DNA of 64,000 nt from Krasilnikovia cinnamomea (GTDB lineage: Bacteria > Actinomycetota > Actinomycetes > Mycobacteriales > Micromonosporaceae): the NCBI RefSeq assembly GCF_004217545.1, contig NZ_SHKY01000002.1, positions 62,001 through 126,000 on the forward strand, read 5' to 3'. The notes beneath the pieces were generated by a model. That model was not told the DNA's origin. It saw nothing but the letters and a program-made list of their open reading frames with translations, and did no database searches. How positions within the stretch are numbered: position 1 is the first letter of the stretch; every line of letters begins with the position of its first letter. Shown in pieces: positions 17,897 through 26,503 of this stretch. Both the position numbers and the translations under genes were made by a program.

Positions 17897-18718
17897 ATGC
17901 GCGTACACGTGTTGGCGGCCTCCGTGCTGGTCACGGTTGCCGGGGCGACGTTCGGTCTGGCCGGGCCGGCCGCCGCGGGTAGCAAGGACGACGGCCTGAC
18001 GCTGCTGGTTCCCACCCTCGCGTCGATGCTGCCCGGCCAGCAGGGCTGGATCAGCACCATCTGGCAGGCCGGCCAGGACGTCTGCGACATGCAGGTCACC
18101 CTGACCGGGCCCGGCGCGAAGGTCACCTATCCGGAAAGCACCGCCGACTTCTCGTCGTTCTCCATCGCCTCCGCGTTGGCAGCCGGGAACACCGACTACA
18201 CGGCGTTCCGCGTCACGGCGCCGCCCACCGCGACCGGACCGGTCACGATGACCCTGAACGTGGATTACCGGCTGCTGCCCCCGGGACAGGTCAAGAAGGA
18301 CGACGACCTGAAGACCAAGAAGGTCAACTGTTCCGGGCCCAAGGCCAGCCAGACGCTGAACGTGACCCTGCCGGTGACCCCCAGCACCGCAGCCGCGATC
18401 ACCGTGAAAACCCCACCGGTGCTGGTCAAGAAGAACACCCCGACCTGGACGAAGATCGTGCTGCGGGGCAACAAGCCCGGCCTGGACAACCTCAAGGTCA
18501 CCCTCACCCCGCCACCCGGACTCGAAGTCGTCTACCCCGGTGACGCCTCCGCCGCGGGCCTCAACAACGGCCCGACCCTGGCGGTCGCCGAGGACGACTA
18601 CTTCGCGGTCCGCCTGAACGCCACCGGCCTGGACCCGGAGCAGACCTACCGGGTGCCGCTGACCGCGACCTACACCGGTGGCAGCTTCACCGGCTCGATC
18701 CTCATCGGCGCCGCCTGA
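17897..18718 (+). CDS. Secreted beta-rich protein
   Basis: A 273-residue exported protein with a signal peptide at about residues 1-27 (MRVHVLAASVLVTVAGATFG ... GPAAAG). The rest is two or more immunoglobulin-like beta domains with conserved-looking strand patterns (WTKIVLRGNKPGLDNLKVTL, EDDYFAVRLNATGLDPEQTY). There is no lipobox, LPXTG or membrane anchor. Probable cell-surface or matrix protein; no family recognised. It precedes a lipoprotein gene by 51 bp on the same strand and the two likely form one transcript. Confidence 0.7.
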   Translation: MRVHVLAASVLVTVAGATFGLAGPAAAGSKDDGLTLLVPTLASMLPGQQGWISTIWQAGQDVCDMQVTLTGPGAKVTYPESTADFSSFSIASALAAGNTDYTAFRVTAPPTATGPVTMTLNVDYRLLPPGQVKKDDDLKTKKVNCSGPKASQTLNVTLPVTPSTAAAITVKTPPVLVKKNTPTWTKIVLRGNKPGLDNLKVTLTPPPGLEVVYPGDASAAGLNNGPTLAVAEDDYFAVRLNATGLDPEQTYRVPLTATYTGGSFTGSILIGAA

Positions 18719-18769
18719 ACCTCGCCCCACCACCCGCGACCCGCGACCCGCGACCTGAAGGAGACTCTC

Positions 18770-19180
18770 ATGCGAGCCCACACCACCCGCGTCCTGTCTC
18801 TCGCGGCGGCGGGCGCTGCGGCGGCGGTCGCCCTGCTGGGGTTGTCCGGCTGCGGTGCTGAACACGAGGCGGCCGCGGCGGCGCAGCCTGCTGCGGTGCA
18901 GGCCGCCGGGGCTCAGGAGGCCGGTAACGTTCAGGCCGCTCCGGTCGGCGCTGGTCCGGAGGCCACGTTCATCGCGGCGACCGCGGCGCACCTGTGCACG
19001 GTGCAGTCGACCGTGTACGACGACCCGAAGGCGATGGCCGACGCGTACCAGGCCACCCCGGATTACCCCGGGTTGACCAAGGCCCAGGTCACCGCCTTCC
19101 AGCAGAAGCTGACCAGCGACAGCGCGTTCGCGAAGCAGCTGAGCACCAACCTGCAGCAGACCTGCAAGCCGGGCAGCTGA
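18770..19180 (+). CDS. Small lipoprotein
   Basis: A 136-residue lipoprotein: signal with lipobox LSGC (Cys near residue 28), then an alanine/glutamine-rich linker, then a helical domain (ATFIAATAAHLCTVQSTVYD ... LTSDSAFAKQLSTNLQQTC) with two cysteines that may form a disulphide. GAAGGAG lies 8 bases before the ATG. Function unknown; co-transcribed with the secreted protein upstream. Confidence 0.75.
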   Translation: MRAHTTRVLSLAAAGAAAAVALLGLSGCGAEHEAAAAAQPAAVQAAGAQEAGNVQAAPVGAGPEATFIAATAAHLCTVQSTVYDDPKAMADAYQATPDYPGLTKAQVTAFQQKLTSDSAFAKQLSTNLQQTCKPGS

Positions 19181-19198
19181 CACACATTCCCACCCCGG

Positions 19199-19239
19199 TC
19201 GGCCGGGCGGCCCCCTCGCCGCCCGGCCGATCACCTTTT
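19199..19239 (+). terminator. Rho-independent terminator
   Basis: TCGGCCGGGCGG (19199-19210) pairs perfectly with CCGCCCGGCCGA (19219-19230) around an 8-base loop, followed by TCACCTTTT. It ends the secreted protein-lipoprotein transcript 18 bp after its last stop. Confidence 0.8.
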
Positions 19240-19651
19240 CGGCGGCCAGGCGCGGCGCTCCGGTGACGTCGCCCGGCTGAAGGTATGAGCTGCACCCTGC
19301 CGGCAACCGTGCCGCACCGGGTCCGCACCGATGCTCCCCGAACCTTGAACGTCGGGCCCACCAAGGTATGGCGTCCCGCTCACCCGCAGACCCCCGTTGG
19401 ATCGCCAGGTCGGACCGGGGCCCCGACGCACGCGGCACACATCCCCCTTTGCCGCGTGCAGGATGCCCATCCTCGCTACCCCAGCAGCACAGACAGCCCT
19501 CCGACCAGGACCCCGGTCCGAACACGCCAGGGCCGGGGCGAGGATCCCGCCCGGCGTGTTGCGCTCGTTCAACGAGATCGCCCGTAGTCCGACACGCCCA
19601 TCGCGACGAGACACTGCCACTGAACGCCTCCTGCATGCAGGGTCCGAGCTG

Positions 19652-19825
19652 ATGGGCATCCACCGGCGGCTGCGCGGCGCGGCCGGGAACCCGAGCCAGG
19701 CTGTCGCCAAGCTGCACTCGCTCGGGCAGCGCGTCGACGAGCTGCCCGACATCGCCGCGTTCGTGCGCCGGGTCGCCACGACGGCCGACCAGACCGCCGC
19801 CGCGTTCGCCCGGCGCCGGGGATGA
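19652..19825 (+). CDS. Short hypothetical protein
   Basis: A possible 57-residue protein (MGIHRRLRGAAGNPSQAVAK ... DELPDIAAFVRRVATTADQT), helical and basic, with no known family. The residue pattern looks like a real helical protein, but the ribosome binding site is weak and there is no context to confirm it. Confidence 0.35.
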   Translation: MGIHRRLRGAAGNPSQAVAKLHSLGQRVDELPDIAAFVRRVATTADQTAAAFARRRG

Positions 19826-20284
19826 CCGACGCACTCCACAGAACCCGCCGCGAGTTACACGCACATCTATGCATTGCCATGTGCTGAGGTGCTCAGCGGT
19901 CTGGTCACGGCGGCTCCAGGGGTCAGCCGCCCGCCCAGCGGGTCTGTCCCGACCCGGCGCGGTGGGGTGTTGTCCGTGCGGCCCCCCGCAGGTCGGTGAT
20001 CTGCGGTACGTCGCCGCCGTGTGGGTTCAGGGCCGGGGTGAAGGCGGGCGACTTGACAGGATGACGGCCCGGATTCGTGTTGGTGGTGCGGGCGGTGGGT
20101 GCAGGCCCGCCACTGAACAGCTCCTTCCGGCGGCGGCGAAACCGCGTCGTACGTGCGGCGGGTGTCGATCAGCGCGCCCACGTCGGGGTTTCGCCGTGCG
20201 CTGCCGTGGGGTGCGTCACCAGGCGGCATTCATCGTGGGCTTACGGCCGATGAGACTGTCGTGAACCGGCTCAGGGTGCAGGGG

Positions 20285-21346
20285 ATGGACGACAGCGCGG
20301 CGGGCGCCGAGGAGCTGTCGGCGGCCCTGCTGGCGCTGGAGGACCGGGTCGCCGTGGACGCCGCCGCGGGCTACGCGGCCGCGGTGGACCTCGAACGGCG
20401 GGCTGAGGCGCTGGGTGACCAGGCCCTGCTGATGCGGGCCCGGCTGTGCTGGATCGACATGCTGCGGCGCACCGGCGATTTCCGGGAAGCCGCCCGGCAT
20501 GTCAAGGGCATCCAGGCGTGGGCTCGCAGGCACGGCGACCGCCGGATGCGGGCGCGTACCCACCTGGTGCAGGCAAGTATCGAGCGGTTGTCCGGCCACG
20601 GGGCCAAGTCTCTGGAGCACGCGTTGGACGCGGTCGAGTTGCTCGATGAGACGGCCACCGCGCACATGCAGGTCTGGCACCGTCTGAAGCTGGCCGATGC
20701 GCTGGCCGAGTACCGCGGCATGGAGACGGCGCGGCCGCGTTACCGCCAGGCCGAGGTACTGGCCCGCGAGCTTCGTCAGTGGGAACAGCTCACCGTGACG
20801 CTGAACAACTGGGCCTACTCCGAGTACCGGGCCGGTAACCTCCCGCAGGCTAGGCAGGTCGCGGGGCGCATGCAGGACCACGCCGTAGCCCGCGACTACC
20901 ACCTCGACCCGGACGCGCTGGACACGATCGCGGCGATCCAGATCGCCAACGGCGACTACGCCGAGGCGGAACAGACCATGCAGGTATGCATCGCCCGCTA
21001 CAAGGGCGCCGGGCCCAACGACGCCGACGAAATGGCCGAGTACCTGCTGACCCTGGCCCGGGCGCAGCGTCTTCTCGGCGCGACCGGCCGGGCCCTGGTG
21101 AGCCTGGACGCCGCCCACACGCTGTGCACCGAGCGTGGCCTGCGCGAACTTCTGGTCCAGGTGTACCAAGAGAGGGCCGAGCTGCACACCGCCAACGGTG
21201 AGCACACCGAGGCGCTCGCCGCCAAGGAGGCCTCCATCGCGGCCCGGGACAGCCTGCCCTCCCCGCCGCGCAAGCCCCTGCGCGTCATCCTGGCCGCGAT
21301 ATTGCGGACCCGCCAAGGTCGGCGAGGAAACCAAGCCCCCGGGTGA
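20285..21346 (+). CDS. Tetratricopeptide-repeat protein
   Basis: A 353-residue all-helical protein with several TPR-like helix pairs (AHMQVWHRLKLADALAEYRG, WEQLTVTLNNWAYSEYRAGN, ALDTIAAIQIANGDYAEAEQ, LLTLARAQRLLGATGRALVS, VYQERAELHTANGEHTEALA). TPR arrays mediate protein contacts; similar arrays precede signalling domains, but none is attached here, as the chain ends in a basic tail. ATG 20285 is used; GTG 20261 and 20276 are in frame too. The 290 bp after the gene is unusually rich in short repeats. Confidence 0.65.
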   Translation: MDDSAAGAEELSAALLALEDRVAVDAAAGYAAAVDLERRAEALGDQALLMRARLCWIDMLRRTGDFREAARHVKGIQAWARRHGDRRMRARTHLVQASIERLSGHGAKSLEHALDAVELLDETATAHMQVWHRLKLADALAEYRGMETARPRYRQAEVLARELRQWEQLTVTLNNWAYSEYRAGNLPQARQVAGRMQDHAVARDYHLDPDALDTIAAIQIANGDYAEAEQTMQVCIARYKGAGPNDADEMAEYLLTLARAQRLLGATGRALVSLDAAHTLCTERGLRELLVQVYQERAELHTANGEHTEALAAKEASIAARDSLPSPPRKPLRVILAAILRTRQGRRGNQAPG

Positions 21347-21640
21347 GCGGGGTAGAAACACTGCGGTCCCGGGGGAGAAACACCCCGGCGCTTCCAGCCT
21401 GCGACCTGCATGTTTGCGGACCCCCGGACGCGCATATAGGACCCCGGCCGCGCCCCTGGTAGCGCCTGCACGGTGAGCCGCTACCAGTGCGGCGTGCGGA
21501 GTAGAAACACCTGCCCGGCCGGGTAGCAAACCCGGTGGCGGTTGCCAGGCGCACCCGCATTTGCGAGTCGCAACCTGCCTGGGTTGCGACTCTGCACGCC
21601 GGGGTTGCGACCCTGGGGCGCTACCGGCCGAGACGTTAGT
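21347..21640. repeat. Repeat- and hairpin-rich intergenic region
   Basis: The region holds three copies of a GTAGAAACAC-like motif (near 21355, 21375 with GAGAAACACC, and 21500), a variant GTAGCAAACCC, an inverted repeat CTGGTAGCG/CGCTACCAG (21456-21464, 21479-21487), and a strong hairpin GAGTCGCAACC/GGTTGCGACTC (21565-21575, 21582-21592). Another GGTTGCGAC follows near 21604. No gene is present. It could be a protein-binding array, a terminator cluster or a structured RNA. Confidence 0.55.
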
Positions 21641-21909
21641 CGGCGAGTCTGCGGCCGACTGTGGGGGAGTTGGCCAGGTAGCGCAGGCTGTAGAGCACTC
21701 CGCGTGTTGTGTTGAAGTCAGCTGGTTCCGAGCGGACGCGGCTGGGACAGCGGGCAACCGTGCTGCACCCGACATGCACTGCCGGGTCCACCCGGCGCGC
21801 AAGAAGCTGATCATCCCTGAGGCATCCGCGGCTGCGGTGTCTCCGTTTCCACGGGGGCGGGTCGGCGTTCGCGTCTGCTCGCCGCCGGTTCTCCTCGAGG
21901 TGGTCCCAG

Positions 21910-22710
21910 ATGCTGCGTCGTCCCGGCCTTTCCGGGTTTCGGTCCGTTCCCGCGTTAGCGGTGGCGGCGGCAGTCGCGATGTGCGGTGCGACGGTGGTCC
22001 CTGTCGGTCCGGCGTCGGCGGTCGGTAAGGAACCCTTCGCCTCCGTGGTCGGCAACAGCCCAGCGAGAACGGCCGACAGCAAGATCACCTCGTACCTGGA
22101 CGTCCGAGACATCGCGCCGCAAGGTTTTCAGGACTACGGGACGATCGTCACCGTCTCCGGCACCCTGCAAGGCCCAAGCGTGCCCAGCAGGGTGTCTATC
22201 CAGCAGCGGCAGTTCCAGACCACCAAGTGGGTGGAGGTCGCGTCGGCGATCACGTCCAGCGACGAATTCGACGAATACCCGCCGGAATTGGGCTGGGCGA
22301 CAGCCACCTACTCGGCCCAGTTCCGGCGGCGGGTCTGCGCCGACATCCGTGTCGTGTACGCGGGTAGCGCGACCGTCGCCCCAGACGTCGCGGAGGGCCC
22401 TGGGGGCGTCTTGTCGGTCGCCACGCTCAGCGGTTGGGCAACCAGGGGGTCGTCCAAGCGGAACAAAACCACGTCGATCACGGTCAAGACCGTTCCCGGC
22501 GCCGGCCGTAAGATCATTCTGAAGTACATGCCGCCCAAGAGCACCAAGTGGGTCCGGAACGCCTACATCGCCAAGACGAACGGCAGCGGCGTAGCGACGG
22601 TGAAGTTCCGCCCGACCGTCAAGGGAACGTACAAACTGCGTCTCTATGTGTGGAGGGAGAAAGGCATTCTCGACCGCACCTCCGCGATCCGCCTTCAACG
22701 CGTCAACTGA
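21910..22710 (+). CDS. Secreted protein, unknown
   Basis: A 266-residue exported protein. The signal peptide is at about residues 1-37 (VPALAVAAAVAMCGATVVPV ... GPASAVG). The mature part reads as two beta-rich domains: YGTIVTVSGTLQGPSVPSRV resembles bacterial Ig-like or cell-surface repeat strands, and GVATVKFRPTVKGTYKLRLY near the end is the same type. Likely secreted to the cell surface. The start has no strong ribosome binding site but is fixed by the signal peptide. Confidence 0.7.
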   Translation: MLRRPGLSGFRSVPALAVAAAVAMCGATVVPVGPASAVGKEPFASVVGNSPARTADSKITSYLDVRDIAPQGFQDYGTIVTVSGTLQGPSVPSRVSIQQRQFQTTKWVEVASAITSSDEFDEYPPELGWATATYSAQFRRRVCADIRVVYAGSATVAPDVAEGPGGVLSVATLSGWATRGSSKRNKTTSITVKTVPGAGRKIILKYMPPKSTKWVRNAYIAKTNGSGVATVKFRPTVKGTYKLRLYVWREKGILDRTSAIRLQRVN

Positions 22711-22793
22711 ACAGACGGGCGGCGGCGCCCGTACCCGAAGCCCCCGCCGAGCCGGCCACCGTGGATGCCGGAGCGCCGAGTACGGTCAGCGGT

Positions 22794-23154
22794 ATGGGGC
22801 GCAAACGGCCCCGGTGTCCGGGTTGCCGCCAGCATCCGCCGCCCGGCGCGCACCCGCGCCGGGTGTACTGCTCGCCCGCGTGCCGCACCCGCGCCTGGCG
22901 GGCCCGGCGCCGCTGGAACCGCAACTACCGCCTGGCCGTGCTGCACGGCCGGGCCCTCGTGGCCTCGGTCCGCCGGCAGCCCCGCCGAGCAGGAGTCCGC
23001 CGCCCGGGCGCTGGCGATGCTGAACTGCCCGGTGTGCGGTCGCAGCACCGGCCGGGCCATGGACCGGCGCCGCGACGCGATCTACTGCTCCGGGGCGTGC
23101 CGCACCCGCGCCTGGCGGCAGCGTCACACCGACCCGTCACACCGTGACGGGTGA
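22794..23154 (+). pseudogene. Duplicated zinc-ribbon protein, frameshifted
   Basis: Two halves with the same pattern lie in different frames: MGRKRPRCPGC ... YCSPACRTRAWRARR from 22794, then LNCPVCGR ... YCSGACRTRAWRQRH ending at 23154. Each half has two CxxC or CxxAC pairs, so the intact protein of about 119 residues would carry two zinc ribbons. The frame changes in a run of CCG/GCC codons near 22975-22985. It may be a real mutation, an assembly error or, less likely, programmed frameshifting. Zinc ribbons of this kind bind nucleic acids or proteins. Confidence 0.6.
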
Positions 23155-23451
23155 GCGTGACGCAGCCTCACCTTCGCCCGCCTCGGTCGGGCGGGGCGTG
23201 GTGTCCAGGCTGCACAGCTCGCAGGAGTCGCCGCGGCGCAGTACGTCGAGATCGTCCTGGGTCGCCAGCCGGGTCGCGCTGTGCCGCTCCGTATCGACCG
23301 ACGGCCCGGTCATCGACCCGTGGTCGAAGTCGTGCCAGAAGAACGTGCACCCGGACTCGGTGTAGGCGTACGCCAGGGGGTGCCCGCACCGGGTGGCGAA
23401 CAGTACCCAGCCGCCGACGTAGCCCTGCGGGTTCGCTGGATCAGTCACCCC
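23137..23451 (-). CDS. Hypothetical protein
   Basis: A 104-residue protein (VTDPANPQGYVGGWVLFATR ... CGHPLAYAYTESGCTFFWHD) ending in CELCSLDTTPRPTE, with several cysteines that could bind a metal. No family recognised. The GTG at 23451 is chosen because the sequence upstream is a 28-bp tandem duplication (23457-23512) and not protein-like. It overlaps the zinc-ribbon gene tail to tail by 18 bp. Confidence 0.5.
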   Translation of the reverse strand, partial: GVTDPANPQGYVGGWVLFATRCGHPLAYAYTESGCTFFWHDFDHGSMTGPSVDTERHSATRLATQDDLDVLRRGDSCELCSLDTTPRPTEAGEGEAASRSPVTV

Positions 23452-23456
23452 GCGAT

Positions 23457-23512
23457 CCTGGCAGTCACCGCAGCTCACGGCCGGCCTGGCAGTCACCGCA
23501 GCTCACGGCCGG
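23457..23512. repeat. 28-bp perfect tandem duplication
   Basis: A 28-bp unit starting CCTGGCAGTCACCGCAGC occurs twice in direct succession (23457-23484 and 23485-23512) without a mismatch, just upstream of the minus-strand gene at 23451. It is probably a recent slippage event in its leader or promoter. Confidence 0.85.
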
Positions 23513-23542
23513 TCGACACACCCGTGCAAACCCCCGCAGCCG

Positions 23543-23878
23543 TCAGCGCTCGTCTGCGCCCCGGCGGGGCGCGACGTGGTGTCCAGCCTGCACACTCTCC
23601 AGGCAGCGCCGTGGCGACAACAGCAGCCGGCTGGCCTCAGCCAGTGTGGCCTGCAACTGATCCAATGCGGCCTGCGTCCCGGCAACCTCCAGGCCCGGCG
23701 CCCCCCGGACCGCCGCGTACGCCAACTGCTCTCGGAGCAGCGCGAGCTGCGCCTCCGCCACGATCAGCAGGGCGGCGACCTCCGGGTCATACCGATCCGG
23801 CTGCACCAGCACACCGTAAGCCCGGTGGACAGATCCCGCCCGATCAGCGCGTTCAGCAGGGGTCAGGGAGCCCCCCAT
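23543..23878 (-). CDS. Small helical protein, duplicated family
   Basis: A 111-residue helical protein. Its core, LVQPDRYDPEVAALLIVAEA then QLALLREQLAYAAVRGAPGL and DQLQATLAEASRLLL, is about 80% identical by eye to the gene at 39491-39754. Two long helices suggest a coiled coil or antiparallel hairpin. The ATG at 23878 (MGGSLTPAERADRAG) is used; the frame opens as far as 23932. Function unknown. Confidence 0.6.
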   Translation of the reverse strand: MGGSLTPAERADRAGSVHRAYGVLVQPDRYDPEVAALLIVAEAQLALLREQLAYAAVRGAPGLEVAGTQAALDQLQATLAEASRLLLSPRRCLESVQAGHHVAPRRGADER

Positions 23879-23944
23879 ACAGGGGTGGTTGTAGTTTCCA
23901 GACCAAATACAACGGTACGAACTGATGTTCACCTACGGCCGGGA

Positions 23945-24089
23945 CGGTTGAGGTAGGCGGCCAGGCCCGGGGTATTCAGATCGGTACAGCGGTCATCGCT
24001 AGCGATGATCTCAGTTAGGGGCCTGCCCAAGCAGATGAAATCGACATTGGTTCGTGGTGGCGGTCAGCGGTTGAGGTAGGCGGCCAGGC
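23945..24089. repeat. 22-bp direct repeat around a 16-bp palindrome
   Basis: CGGTTGAGGTAGGCGGCC and four more bases are found at 23945-23966 and again at 24068-24089, where they encode the end of the GAF protein (GLAAYLNR). Between them is the perfect palindrome TCATCGCTAGCGATGA (23993-24008). Together with what follows (GATCTCAGTTAG), the right half resembles the shared 37-bp site at 25974 and 44094. Confidence 0.65.
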
Positions 24090-24891
24090 CGCCGAGTTCC
24101 TCGCTGGCGATGAACACCGAGCGGACGTTGATGATGGCCTCTTCGACGTGGGTGGTGCAGCCCCAGGCCGAGTCGCCCCACGAGTCGGCGATCTTCAGCT
24201 CGGCCGGTGCGGTGCAGCCTGCGGTGCCGCCGAGCTGGCAGTGCTCAGGGTGCGGTGTGGTGGCCTGCACGGCAGCCGCGGCTCGCATCTGGGCGGCGAG
24301 CTCGGCAGCGGCGGCGGCGCGTTGCTCGGCATCGTCACGCAACTGGCGTTCGGCGCGTACCGCCTTGATGGTGGCCAGGCGCAGCTCCAGGTGCTGGGCG
24401 ACCTGGTCGGCGAGATGGCCGAGCGCGCTGCTCTGTGCCTCGGTCAACTCCCGAGGCGTGGCGTCGATCGCGGTAACGGTGCCGAGGTGGTGCCCGTCGG
24501 CGGTGACGATCGGGGCGGCGGCGTAGAACCGCAGCCCCAGCTCGCCACGTACCAGCGGATGGTCGAGGGTGCGCGGATCCGTGACCGCGTCGTTGACCAC
24601 GTACGGGCCCTCGGCGCAGAACGCCGACGCGCATAGTCCCGGTTCGGTGCCGACCTGCGCGACGCCATCCAGTCCCTGGGCCGCAGCGAACCAGACCCGG
24701 TCGGCGTCGACGATGCTGACCGTGGCGATCGGGGTGCCGCACACTGCCGCCGCGGCGGCGGCGATGGTGTCGAACTGGCCGTCGGTGGGAGCGTCGAGGA
24801 TCTCGTAACGGCGTACCGCGGCTAGCCGGGCGGGGTCGGTGAGGGCGGTTCGGTCAGCGGTGATGGACACGGTGTGGTGCTCGCTTCCCAT
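24064..24891 (-). CDS. GAF-domain sensor protein
   Basis: A 275-residue protein with a GAF domain at about residues 20-165 (FDTIAAAAAAVCGTPIATVS, IVDADRVWFAAAQGLDGVAQ, LCASAFCAEGPYVVNDAVTD, LRFYAAAPIVTADGHHLGTV). It is the redox/ligand-sensing type seen before GGDEF or histidine kinase modules. Residues about 165-215 are coiled coil; the end has three cysteines in HPEHCQLGGTAGCTAP ... WGCTTHVEEAIINV and no enzymatic domain. It lies just downstream of the STAS and recombinase genes on the same strand, so it may report to a sigma-factor switch. Confidence 0.75.
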   Translation of the reverse strand: MGSEHHTVSITADRTALTDPARLAAVRRYEILDAPTDGQFDTIAAAAAAVCGTPIATVSIVDADRVWFAAAQGLDGVAQVGTEPGLCASAFCAEGPYVVNDAVTDPRTLDHPLVRGELGLRFYAAAPIVTADGHHLGTVTAIDATPRELTEAQSSALGHLADQVAQHLELRLATIKAVRAERQLRDDAEQRAAAAAELAAQMRAAAAVQATTPHPEHCQLGGTAGCTAPAELKIADSWGDSAWGCTTHVEEAIINVRSVFIASEELGGLAAYLNR

Positions 24892-24930
24892 GGGGTGCTG
24901 CTTCCAGCGAAACAACGCTCAGCAGATGAT

Positions 24931-25260
24931 CTAGCAGTGGGGTGGCGGCCCGTCAAGCACGCCGAGCAGTCCGGTGACGTCGAGGACGCGCTCCACGATG
25001 CCGTGGATGCCGGTGACGCGCAGCGTGCAGCTCTGTTCCTCGGCGAGGTGCCGGGCCGCCAGCAGGGCGGCGATGCCGGTCGAGTCGAGGAACGTCACTG
25101 CGGTCAGGTCGATGATCAGGTGGGCGGGGGTGTGGGTGGTCAGGGCCTTGCCCGCGGCGGCGGTGACCTGTTCGGCGCTGGCCATGTCGATCTCACCGGT
25201 GGCGATCAGGCGTACGGTGCGGTCGCTGTCGGGTTGGGTGCTGATGGCGAGGTCGGTCAT
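24931..25260 (-). CDS. STAS-domain anti-sigma factor antagonist
   Basis: A 109-residue SpoIIAA/RsbV-like protein. LIIDLTAVTFLDSTGIAALL contains the conserved phosphorylation site (Ser60 in LDSTGI). Such proteins bind and inhibit RsbW-like kinases until phosphorylated, thereby freeing a sigma factor. RsbW-like candidates in this window are at 32084 and within the fusion proteins at 35272 and 37209. The start is one base after the recombinase stop, giving an operon with it; the GAF gene follows 40 bp later. Confidence 0.9.
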   Translation of the reverse strand: MTDLAISTQPDSDRTVRLIATGEIDMASAEQVTAAAGKALTTHTPAHLIIDLTAVTFLDSTGIAALLAARHLAEEQSCTLRVTGIHGIVERVLDVTGLLGVLDGPPPHC

Positions 25261-25261
25261 G

Positions 25262-25852
25262 TCATACCGCGCTGGTGGTGGCTTGGGCGCGTTCGAGGAC
25301 GCGGTACACCGTCTGCCGGGACACCTCGAACAGCTCGGCCAGTTCGGCGATGGTGTGCTCGCCTGCGGCGTGCAGTTTGAGCAGGTGGGTCTGCCGGGCG
25401 GCCGAGAGTTTCGGCTGCCTGCCCTTGAGTTTGCCCTTGGCCCGGGCGATGGCCATGCCCTCGCGGGTGCGCATCCGTAGCAGGTCCAGCTCGAACTCGG
25501 CGAAGGTGGCCACGATGTTGAAGAACATCTTGCCCATGGGGTCGGCCGGGTCGTAGATCATCGTGCCGAGCTGCAGCCGGATGTCTTGGCCGACGAGGGT
25601 GTCGCCGATCTGCCGGGCGTCGGGCACCGACCGGGCGAGCCGGTCGAGCTTCGGCACGACGAGGGTGTCGCCGGGACGCACGGCGGCCAGGGCCTGGTCG
25701 AGGCCGGGCCGGGCCCGGGTGGTGCCGGAGTAGGCCCGGTCGAGGTAGATCCGGTCAGCCGGCACGCCGAGGTCGAGCAGGATGCGCCGGTTGGCTTCCA
25801 GGTCCTGTTGGTCGGTGGAGCACCGGGCGTACCCGATCCGGACGGCTGCCAT
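25262..25852 (-). CDS. Serine recombinase (resolvase/invertase)
   Basis: A 196-residue small serine recombinase. RIGYARCSTDQQDLEANRRI holds the catalytic Ser12; LVVPKLDRLARSVPDARQIG is the usual DRLAR motif; the E-helix GKMFFNIVATFAEFELDLLR and the C-terminal HTH (HTIAELAELFEVSRQTVYRV) follow. It catalyses site-specific resolution or inversion. A 37-bp sequence 122 bp upstream (25974-26010) that recurs inverted at 44094-44130 is a candidate target site. ATG 25852 is taken as start. Confidence 0.9.
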   Translation of the reverse strand: MAAVRIGYARCSTDQQDLEANRRILLDLGVPADRIYLDRAYSGTTRARPGLDQALAAVRPGDTLVVPKLDRLARSVPDARQIGDTLVGQDIRLQLGTMIYDPADPMGKMFFNIVATFAEFELDLLRMRTREGMAIARAKGKLKGRQPKLSAARQTHLLKLHAAGEHTIAELAELFEVSRQTVYRVLERAQATTSAV

Positions 25853-25904
25853 GATCCGGAGCGTACCGGATAGCCCCCGCTCATCGGACAGACCTCCGGA
25901 CACC

Positions 25905-26010
25905 CTATGTGAGACAGGTCGGGGTGCTGGTCGCCGACGTGCGCCGGCGCCAGCTGCGGGTGTCCGTTGAGGGTTCGGCTAACGGACAAGATCATCGCTG
26001 CCGCTGACCG
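25905..26010. other. Candidate recombination site A
   Basis: CTATGTGAGAC (25905-25915) and a 37-bp segment (25974-26010, beginning TTCGGCTAACGGACAAG) lie in the 120 bp upstream of the serine recombinase, as res or inversion sites usually do. Both parts recur in inverted orientation at 44094-44233. In the 37-bp part 34 positions match, including an uninterrupted 21-bp block; the three differences are all A/G transitions. Confidence 0.55.
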
Positions 26011-26291
26011 CCGTACTTGACTTCCTCGACTCCGATGTAGCGGATCCCCGGTGAGCGCGACAGGGAGGGCTCCGGGCAGAAGGCCACCTGCCCCTGCCGT
26101 CGATGTTTGAAGTGCTGGCACTCGTATGGTGGTGTGACGCGGATGCCCTTCCCCGTGGGGGCAACCGGCGTTCACTCGGGTCGCGGACGTGGGCCTGCCG
26201 AACATCGCGGCAGGCCCACTGTTGCGTCGATCCGTGCGTCGTTTCCGAGATGCCGGACGACTCGCGCGGCCGGTTTGACCTGGCTGGTTGG

Positions 26292-26438
26292 TCAGCGGCG
26301 GGTTTGCAGTTTGCTGAGCAGGTGCTTGATCTTTTGCTGGTTCTCCGGTTTGGCCAGTTGCTGCTGTCCCTGGGCGATCACGCGTTTGCCCTGGGGGCTG
26401 GCGAGCAGGGCCCGGATGCGCTGTGTCAGTGAGGCCAT
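26292..26438 (-). CDS. Small conserved helical protein
   Basis: A 48-residue protein (MASLTQRIRALLASPQGKRV ... QQQLAKPENQQKIKHLLSKL). It is basic and helical, and AAGGAG stands 8 bases before the ATG. Small proteins of this pattern (SPQGKR ... LAKPENQQ) occur in many actinobacteria; the function is unknown. It follows the eRF1-like gene by 65 bp and is probably co-transcribed with it. Confidence 0.7.
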   Translation of the reverse strand: MASLTQRIRALLASPQGKRVIAQGQQQLAKPENQQKIKHLLSKLQTRR

Positions 26439-26503
26439 GAGTTGGCTCCTTGAGGCTCGTTCACCGTGAGTGGTGACGGGGGCGGTGTTGGCGGTTGCTG
26501 GTT

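Noticed and set aside
17867..19864. 665-residue minus-strand open frame
   Set aside because: It is the shadow of two signal-peptide-bearing genes with good start sites and a terminator on the plus strand.
20216..21814. 532-residue minus-strand open frame
   Set aside because: Antisense to the TPR gene; composition is typical of high-GC shadow frames.
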